From assembly GCF_963576615.1 (NCBI RefSeq), contig NC_088708.1:53183196-53247195 (forward strand): a DNA stretch of 64,000 nucleotides, written 5' to 3'. The DNA is from Watersipora subatra (taxonomy: Eukaryota > Bryozoa > Gymnolaemata > Cheilostomatida > Watersiporidae). The notes under the pieces were generated by a model. The model was not told the origin of the DNA. It saw nothing but the letters and a program-made list of their open reading frames with translations, and searched no databases. Below, piece by piece: positions 62,601 through 64,000 of the stretch (position 1 is its first letter; each line of letters begins with the position of its first letter). Made by a program: the position numbers and the translations under genes.

Positions 62601-62899
62601 CCTGGTTCTCAGGCTAGTGAATCTCAATGCTCTCTTCAGCCCAGTTTTATCTGCATGGTAATATCTGTGTTTTTGCCGCATAGTATAATAGCTATTTTAC
62701 AACTGTGACCAATTTTAGCTCTTTCTGCTTTTGCTAATCAACGTTGCATTATAATCCTTAAATCGTACTTTTGGGAATGATGTCCATCACGGTTTGAGGA
62801 ACTAATGAGTGTATTTATTTTATTTGTAGGAAAGTTCTGAAGAGAGCTTTGCAGCATTAAAGGTCATGAAACGTAGCGGCACATCCGGCACATTGGAAG
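23017..62899 (+). CDS. Long WD40-repeat protein, WDR97/WDR87-like (about 34 exons; 3' end beyond window)
   Basis: Exons by splice site and phase: 23017-23359, 23519-23569, 23736-23825, 24815-24924, 28455-28574, 36549-36628, 36945-37085, 40881-40960, 41522-41687, 42737-42943, 43563-43745, 45206-45301, 46265-46439, 47351-47425, 48053-48205, 49161-49372, 50191-50348, 50503-50645, 50758-50825, 50971-51002, 51628-51694, (4-nt 52337-52340, tentative), 52490-52567, 53198-53369, 55227-55396, 57014-57122, 58125-58178, 58864-58988, 60440-60472, 61087-61203, 61610-61726, 62187-62237, 62349-62657, 62830-62899. The ATG at 23017 follows an in-frame TGA in the same exon. The product is at least 1386 residues: acidic head, two WD40 blocks, then a long polar, lysine-rich tail. 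Length and layout resemble WDR97, a cilium/axoneme-associated family; that identity is inference. Junction 42943/43563 and the microexon are the least certain. Confidence 0.85.
24384..24538. repeat. Two adjacent palindromes (CCTAGATAATC family)
   Basis: 24384-24492 folds into arms of about 50 bp (AATTTCAGATTAATCCT outward, TGTACTGTTTACAGGAATCC inward). Next to it, 24494-24514 and 24518-24538 form a perfect 21-bp inverted repeat around TAG. Both share TAGATAATC at the tip, suggesting a nested foldback MITE. Confidence 0.85.
25895..25970 (+). mobile_element. tRNA-like SINE relic
   Basis: A GTGGTCGAGTGCTGCAGG A-box-like start and a GGGTTTGATTCC B-box at tRNA-like distance; the cloverleaf stems are broken. 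Confidence 0.4.
26745..27135 (+). repeat. Dispersed repeat family, copy 1
   Basis: It shares blocks in the same order with 28,845-29,215: GCGTTGCACGAGTATTA, then CAGTGTATAAACGGTGGGAG, CTTGCCATTAGC, GAGATCAAATCTTTTGCAAT and TAGATTTTAATAGCTACAGC. The internal part with GAGATCAAATC resembles a tRNA B box, so a SINE is likely. Confidence 0.7.
28455..47425 (+). CDS. WD40 gene, exons 5-14: first WD40 propeller
   Basis: Repeat-like strands are visible: YNPKREELITGGVGGSKVWQ, HLYCCSENDLHAYNL, SNDRTVKCWIVNGG (a clear D-R-T-V-K-x-W), CSEDCSIKLLCLDTL, ACTSRQVTMWNLNHF and YCLLNHSKLWIYTT. Phases run without break through exons 5-14, apart from the 42943/43563 junction, where two donor/acceptor pairs are possible (alternative 5' end 43556). 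A basic linker KIQHMIMKKEEVVEGEGNKR separates later blades. Confidence 0.85.
28845..29209 (+). repeat. Dispersed repeat family, copy 2
   Basis: Starts GCTACCCGGTGTTGCCCGAG and contains GGCCTATTGGGTAGGGTGTT, GAGATCAAATCTTC and GATTTTAATAGCTGTAGCC. Ends in an ACTTTGAGAAATATAG block shared with the minus-strand copy near 53.9 kb. Confidence 0.7.
29210..29305. repeat. 96-bp foldback element
   Basis: 28-bp arms (outer TAGATAGTGTACCTATCTTT; inner TTGTCAGCT) pair with two mismatches around a 40-nt centre, which itself has a small TTTCTTCTGACGAAA hairpin. It directly follows the repeat copy above. Confidence 0.85.
29380..29465. repeat. TATA-rich microsatellite
   Basis: Runs of TATATA with TATAATATATAA variants, strongly self-complementary. 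Confidence 0.85.
30955..31998 (-). pseudogene. C-terminal part of the R2-type ORF: zinc knuckle and endonuclease
   Basis: This is the continuation of the RT frame beyond the in-frame TAG. The first methionine after the stop is at 31944. It contains the CRLC...H...C zinc knuckle and the endonuclease motif, and ends LKLPGLW before TAG. It would be made only by read-through or internal initiation, so it counts as broken. Confidence 0.8.
31996..32917 (-). pseudogene. Reverse transcriptase part of the R2-type ORF
   Basis: Open from the truncation point to the TAG. RT palm and fingers are complete from motif 0/1 through the primer-grip region, with both catalytic aspartates in YMDD. The N-terminal zinc-finger/Myb region of R2-type proteins is missing. 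Confidence 0.85.
32918..32942. repeat. (TA)n between two retroelements
   Basis: About 12 TA units separate the truncated R2-type element from the Penelope-like palindrome. Confidence 0.9.
32969..33021 (-). ncRNA. Degenerate hammerhead-like motif, left Penelope 3' end
   Basis: Exact mirror of the right-arm motif at 35101-35153: CTGAAGA core, a TGCA/TGCA stem II, GAA, ACT/AGT stem III and a GTA cleavage triplet. The first stem II pair is T-T, and stem I has a two-base bulge. Confidence 0.5.
33131..34123 (-). pseudogene. Penelope-like GIY-YIG fragment, left arm
   Basis: 330-codon frame. The first ~20 residues are read through the palindrome centre and are antisense of the other arm, so they are not native. 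From NNSFKPYSKPNN on it follows the Penelope-like order: NHPPSIIRNIPESVNNRL, then TIWYNPPYNKAVNTKIGKQF, a cysteine cluster CNCKNRENCPLNGEC, and a GIY-YIG endonuclease (TYVGLTETTFKTRLANH; later KYIWDL; glutamate in LCLWEKYFI; N in SLNTRSEL). All endonuclease signature positions look present. It lacks the reverse transcriptase, so it cannot retrotranspose alone. Minus-strand orientation, antisense to the host gene. Confidence 0.85.
33999..34991 (+). pseudogene. Penelope-like GIY-YIG fragment, right arm
   Basis: Mirror copy of the left-arm frame, with one clear coding difference (asparagine instead of lysine after IRY). The two frames overlap each other by 125 bp across the centre. Same domain order and the same missing RT. 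Confidence 0.85.
35101..35153 (+). ncRNA. Degenerate hammerhead-like motif, right Penelope 3' end
   Basis: Stem I TCATTCTAC pairs with GTAATGA with a two-base bulge. Core CTGAAGA (35110-35116) is followed by a T-T mismatch and a TGCA/TGCA stem II, then GAA (35134-35136), stem III ACT-AAT-AGT, and A35146 as the cleavage base. Hammerheads are known at the ends of Penelope-like elements. The mismatch at the base of stem II makes activity doubtful. Confidence 0.5.
35374..35426 (-). ncRNA. Hammerhead ribozyme, minus-strand copy
   Basis: Same fold as 35463-35515 on the opposite strand, base for base. On the minus strand the cleavage base is the complement of 35382. Confidence 0.78.
35463..35515 (+). 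ncRNA. Hammerhead ribozyme, plus-strand copy
   Basis: Stem I: CATTTTAT (35463-35470) pairs perfectly with ATAAAATG (35508-35515). Core box 1: CTGAAGA (35471-35477), allowed because position 7 is variable. Stem II: GTGC/GCAC (35478-35481, 35491-35494) with loop AAGCCTACC. Core box 2: GAA (35495-35497). Stem III: ACT/AGT with loop TTA. Cleavage is predicted after A35507 (triplet GTA). All invariant core bases are present. The very short stem III is usual for Penelope-type hammerheads, which often act as dimers. A TA-rich tract follows at 35,559. Confidence 0.8.
35559..35642. repeat. (TA)n microsatellite
   Basis: TATATA runs with ATAAATA interruptions directly after the hammerhead palindrome. 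Confidence 0.9.
37745..38623. mobile_element. Foldback element with ~122-bp inverted arms
   Basis: 37745-37867 and 38503-38623 are inverted copies at roughly 90% identity (outer AAGGTTGACTTGCAACAAAA, inner GTGATTACAAGCTCTTAAAA), separated by about 635 bp of non-coding sequence. Typical foldback MITE layout. Confidence 0.85.
38797..38990 (+). pseudogene. Transposase-like N-terminal fragment, copy A
   Basis: ATGGCTGCTATTATGTCG opens a frame (MAAIMSFATVVPDEYSHHSS) that shifts into NHLLEESKDNESDLDLGDFE, an acidic N-terminus like that of piggyBac-derived proteins. Homologous to 46,987-47,150. Broken by a frameshift and stops. Confidence 0.5.
40127..40201. repeat. Two adjacent perfect hairpins
   Basis: 40127-40136 pairs with 40147-40156 (GCAAGGTGTT). 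Immediately after, 40157-40201 forms a 20-bp stem with one mismatch (ATCTCCACCACCTTA/TAAGGTGGTGGAGAT) and a 5-nt loop. A (TA)n run precedes at 40,075-40,102. Confidence 0.85.
40556..40660 (-). mobile_element. Small 3'-end relic of the R2-type element
   Basis: The plus-strand text AGACCTGGGAGTTTGAGTAC followed by TCTCCTCAAGATCTTAGC and GCACTTTTCTGCAACT matches the 3' coding end of the element at 30,955-31,040, with a ~12-nt deletion. It is a second, older insertion in the same gene. Confidence 0.75.
41895..42250 (+). repeat. TATTTCTCTCTC minisatellite
   Basis: About 27 copies of a 12-bp TCTCTCTATTTC unit with TATCTC variants, in the intron after exon 41522-41687. It produces spurious open frames in several phases (Leu/Ser-, Tyr- and Arg/Asn-rich), which are not genes. 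Confidence 0.92.
43760..44240 (+). repeat. ACACATATAAT-type microsatellite
   Basis: Alternating CACATATAATA and CACATATACTA units with TATA-rich interruptions; the nearby open frames are artefacts. Confidence 0.9.
44880..45165 (+). repeat. Two neighbouring AT-rich minisatellites
   Basis: 44880-45040: about six copies of a ~29-bp AAATAAATGTATACATATCA unit. 45070-45140: about four copies of an 18-bp CATGTATACATCTATATA unit, just upstream of exon 45206. Confidence 0.88.
45700..46101. mobile_element. ~400-bp MITE with ~95-bp TIRs
   Basis: The left arm (AGATTTTATCAGAAAGTATC, GCGATTGTTTTTGATG, GTGATCTGACTGCCAGGATG) is mirrored by the right arm ending at 46101 at about 85-90%. The non-coding interior has weaker inner pairing. 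It lies in the intron before exon 46265. Confidence 0.85.
46953..47209 (+). pseudogene. Transposase-like N-terminal fragment, copy B
   Basis: Open frame MAAAMLFLKSILVVHQNVSK, with NHIIDKSEDKVSDLDHSDLK after it, homologous to copy A at 38,797. It lacks any catalytic part and runs into a palindrome at 47210. By motif style it is a piggyBac-like remnant; family uncertain. Confidence 0.5.
47210..47317. repeat. 108-bp near-perfect palindrome with a nested palindrome
   Basis: The arms (TAGTTGTAATTCACATTAGT outward) are complementary around 47,263, with one mismatch. The inner CTTATAGGGTATACCCTATA is itself a palindrome and occurs twice. It ends 33 bp before the 3' splice site of exon 47351. Confidence 0.9.
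48053..52567 (+). CDS. WD40 gene, exons 15-23: second WD40 block
   Basis: Contains HQLLTQCDRNEMSIVQFWGL, FYGYSDGSVSFHTLEEV and SADMMIKIWTAEDESVIADV, all propeller-style strands, then an acidic loop (ESDIYEDPAITNEGV) and NIIDFCFDSNVILVPASA. Exons 50758-50825, 50971-51002 and 51628-51694 are small, but their phases chain perfectly. From 51694 (phase 2) to 52490 (phase 0) the frame closes only if a 4-nt exon ATTA (52337-52340, behind TCTTTCCAG and before GTAATA) is used, or another exon was missed. Confidence 0.8.
48850..49181 (+). repeat. Degenerate ~21-bp minisatellite ending inside exon 49161-49372
   Basis: Units like GGTGATATCTGTGTACTCTTAA, then GATGGTATTGTATACACTTAG, lead into the exon start GATGATACTGTCTTCTACGGG, which is itself the last unit. 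Several units end CTTAAG or CTTAG like the real acceptor. Older units upstream are more diverged. Confidence 0.7.
51695..52154 (+). repeat. 10 x 46-bp minisatellite starting at a 5' splice site
   Basis: Exactly 460 bp with unit starts every 46 bp from 51695. Each unit ends TGAGTAGCCAG and the next begins GTAAGACAGG or ATAAGACAGG. Copies 1, 2 and 10 keep GTAAGA; copies 3-9 have AT in place of GT. Copy 1 is the donor of exon 51628-51694 (CAGCCAG|GTAAGA). Confidence 0.95.
52965..53030 (+). mobile_element. tRNA-like SINE head
   Basis: GTGGCTAAGGGGTTAGGGTG (A box), a GGCTTATGATCAGC anticodon-like arm and GGTTCGAGTCCCAC (B box, close to perfect) are in tRNA order, but the acceptor ends (GGAGTAT, GGGCCCA) do not pair. 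Best read as a SINE or tRNA pseudogene. Confidence 0.55.
53198..62899 (+). CDS. WD40 gene, exons 24-34: charged, disordered C-terminal part
   Basis: Acidic exon 53198-53369, then 55227-55396 with ERHLERQELFDKLDITDP and SASVADSRSDLEDISD, a Ser/Lys-rich exon at 57014, FMSGFGYLPGM at 58125, and lysine/alanine-rich exons (KKKKSKAAELVLTLAP; KKKKAAGARKRAPAAAKK) like a basic linker. Exon 62349-62657 adds a conserved-looking stretch (KYHGPVSSTNLKNREIGRLA). All phases chain to 62899, where the frame is still open, so more exons lie to the right. Confidence 0.82.
53870..54110 (-). repeat. Dispersed repeat family, minus-strand copy
   Basis: The minus strand starts TGCCTCCCGGCGTTGCCCGG, then GTTAAAAATCAACTTATAAAC, and ends with the CTACAGCTATTCTAATAATG and GGAATGACAGACAGACAGC blocks shared with the copies at 26.7 and 28.8 kb. 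The middle is deleted or replaced by GCTTACTAG repeats. Confidence 0.65.
55397..57013. other. Intron without recognised features
   Basis: A long AT/T-rich intron of the WD40 gene. Open frames at 55781-55993 and 56449-56691 are hydrophobic by T-richness and show no motif. GTGTGCTGAGTGAAxTACTACACTATCT occurs twice (about 56,020 and 56,310), a local duplication. Confidence 0.5.
57930..58045 (+). repeat. ~25-bp tandem repeat
   Basis: Four to five diverged copies around TATTTTGGATGAAAATGC or TAGGTGGAATGCTAT, in the intron before exon 58125. Confidence 0.7.
58345..58505 (+). repeat. ~48-bp tandem repeat, about three copies
   Basis: GCTAGATAGGAGCTGCTATT, GCTAGAAAAGAGTTATTATT, GCTAGACAGGAGCTATTGTT and a partial fourth alternate with TGGTGC..TAATA(G/A)CAG blocks. 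Confidence 0.8.
58989..59404 (+). repeat. 16 x 26-bp minisatellite starting at a 5' splice site
   Basis: Exactly 416 bp. Unit starts fall every 26 bp from 58989. Each unit reads GTATGTCTCATGTATACA plus AGATGAAG with few changes. The exon 58864-58988 ends ACAAAATGAAG|GTATGT, so exon-end sequence (ATGAAG) and donor (GTATGT) are both copied. Most units keep a full AAG|GTATGT or AAG|GTATAT. Confidence 0.95.
59985..60130 (+). repeat. ~59-bp tandem repeat, 2.4 copies
   Basis: The units share ACAATATTCTACAGCCTG, TGATG(C/-)GCCCAC and TGTTACA; a stray CACCACAATATTCTGC recurs at 60,241. Confidence 0.8.
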
Positions 62900-64000
62900 G
62901 TGAGTTGTTTTGTTGACTATCCCGACTTGTTGATCAACGAGCTTACTGGTAATTTTGTTTTCCAATTTTCTCAACTGCAAAATCATTTAGCGATTGTATT
63001 TTATTAGAGACACAAACTGTGCAAGTTGGATAAAATAGACCTTCTTCTTATTAAGGAGAGGGTTGCAAGGAAGTAGTTATTTGTCGAAATCTTTTGCAAT
63101 TTTATTGTCTGAGTTTGAGATTTAAGATGTAAAAAAACTTGCTATTAGTTCATAAATTTAGCCCCTTAATGTTTTCATGGCCATTTCTGTTTATTTTTTG
63201 GCTAAAAACTGAACAGGCAAAGAAACACTTGTCTTGGTAGACTCATTTAGGGTTAGAAAGTATAATTTCCAAAAAGTATAGATCATAGAATATAGAATAT
63301 AGAGCATATAAGTATAGAAAATAGAGCATAGAATATAGAGTATAGATCATAGAATATAGAGTGTAGAGCATAGAATATAGAGTATAAAGCATAGAATATA
63401 GAGCATAGAAGTATAGAAAATAAAGCATAGAGTATAGATCATAGAATATAGAGTGTAGAACATAGAATATAGAGAGTAGAGCATAGAATATAGAGTATAG
63501 AATATAGAGTATGGAGCATAGAATGTAGAGTATAAAGCATAGAATATAGAGTATAGAGCATAGAATATAGAGCATGGAATATAGAATATAGAGCATAGAA
63601 TATAGAGTATAGAGCATAGAATATAGAGTATAGAGCATGGAATATAGAGTGTAGAGCATAGAATATAGAGTGTAGAGCATAGAGTATAGAGTATAGAGTT
63701 GACAGAACAGCTTAGAGTAGTAAATATGGATAAATGTAGTCATTGAAATCGTTTGTAAAAAAATTTAATGTATTATACTTTACTGTTGAGGCCTAATATA
63801 TATAAGTGTATTATATTGATACATTGCTGCTGCGCTTGCAGGCATTTTATTTAATATGTTAACAAATTTCATCTCCCACAGATTTATTTTTATCCACTAA
63901 ATACATCAACTTGAGCCTCCATTGTTACATACAGTTTAACTGCATAAACTTGTTGGCTTACAAGATTTAAAATGATACAAGTAGTTATATAGTACATATA
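62900..64000. other. Intron of the WD40 gene to the window edge
   Basis: After the donor at 62900 (GTGAGT) no further exon with matching phase was convincing. A TTGCAG at about 63,840 could be an acceptor, but its frame is short and unlike the protein. Confidence 0.4.
63270..63700 (-). repeat. AGAGTATAGAGCATAGAATAT minisatellite
   Basis: About 20 copies of a ~21-bp unit built from a 7-bp TATAGAG/CATAGAA sub-unit. It produces a 166-codon Tyr/Leu-rich minus-strand open frame that is not a gene. Confidence 0.92.

Noticed and set aside
63243..63743. 166-codon minus-strand frame rich in Tyr and Leu
   Set aside because: It is the translation of the TATAGAG/CATAGAA minisatellite.
1..64000. CRISPR array, operon or bacterial gene cluster
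   Set aside because: The tandem repeats lack unique spacers of constant length, and all real genes have spliceosomal introns.

Overview
The window looks like nuclear DNA of an animal. It is AT-rich, its genes are broken into many short exons by GT-AG introns, and it is full of degraded transposons. The mix of Penelope-like, R2-type, pogo-like, Ty3/gypsy-like and hAT-type remnants fits a marine invertebrate, perhaps a lophotrochozoan; that taxonomic guess is weak. No prokaryotic signal is present.

Layout. 1-6.5 kb is a transposon graveyard: a frameshifted pogo/Tigger-like transposase (minus strand), a broken envelope-like retroelement gene, a broken Ty3/gypsy-like pol interrupted by a 178-bp hAT-type MITE, and a reverse-oriented RNase H fragment. 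6.6-10.1 kb is AT-rich with two hairpins and no gene. 10.16-17.30 kb is a complete RAD51C homologue on the minus strand: seven exons, all phases consistent, 1065 nt of coding sequence, 354 codons. Its introns hold two long-TIR MITEs and a tandem pair of tRNA-Ile(UAU)-like sequences. 17.3-23.0 kb is intergenic with SINE-like relics.

From 23,017 to past the right edge runs one long plus-strand gene, a WD40-repeat protein most like WDR97/WDR87. About 34 short exons could be traced by splice site and phase, giving at least 1386 codons; the 3' end lies outside the window. Its 8-kb intron (28.6-36.5 kb) is a retroelement hub: a 5'-truncated R2-type non-LTR retrotransposon with a single in-frame UAG, then a 2.24-kb near-perfect palindrome made of two copies of a truncated Penelope-like element (GIY-YIG part), then a smaller palindrome carrying a textbook hammerhead ribozyme fold on each strand. 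Other introns hold foldback elements and satellites.

Most interesting: (1) the paired hammerhead motifs and Penelope palindromes, and (2) three minisatellites in the WD40 gene that start or end exactly on a splice junction and copy the splice site with every unit (10 x 46 bp, 16 x 26 bp, and a degenerate ~21-bp array). RAD51C acts in homologous recombination; the WD40 protein is probably ciliary or axonemal by family. Nothing in the sequence ties the two genes to one function.
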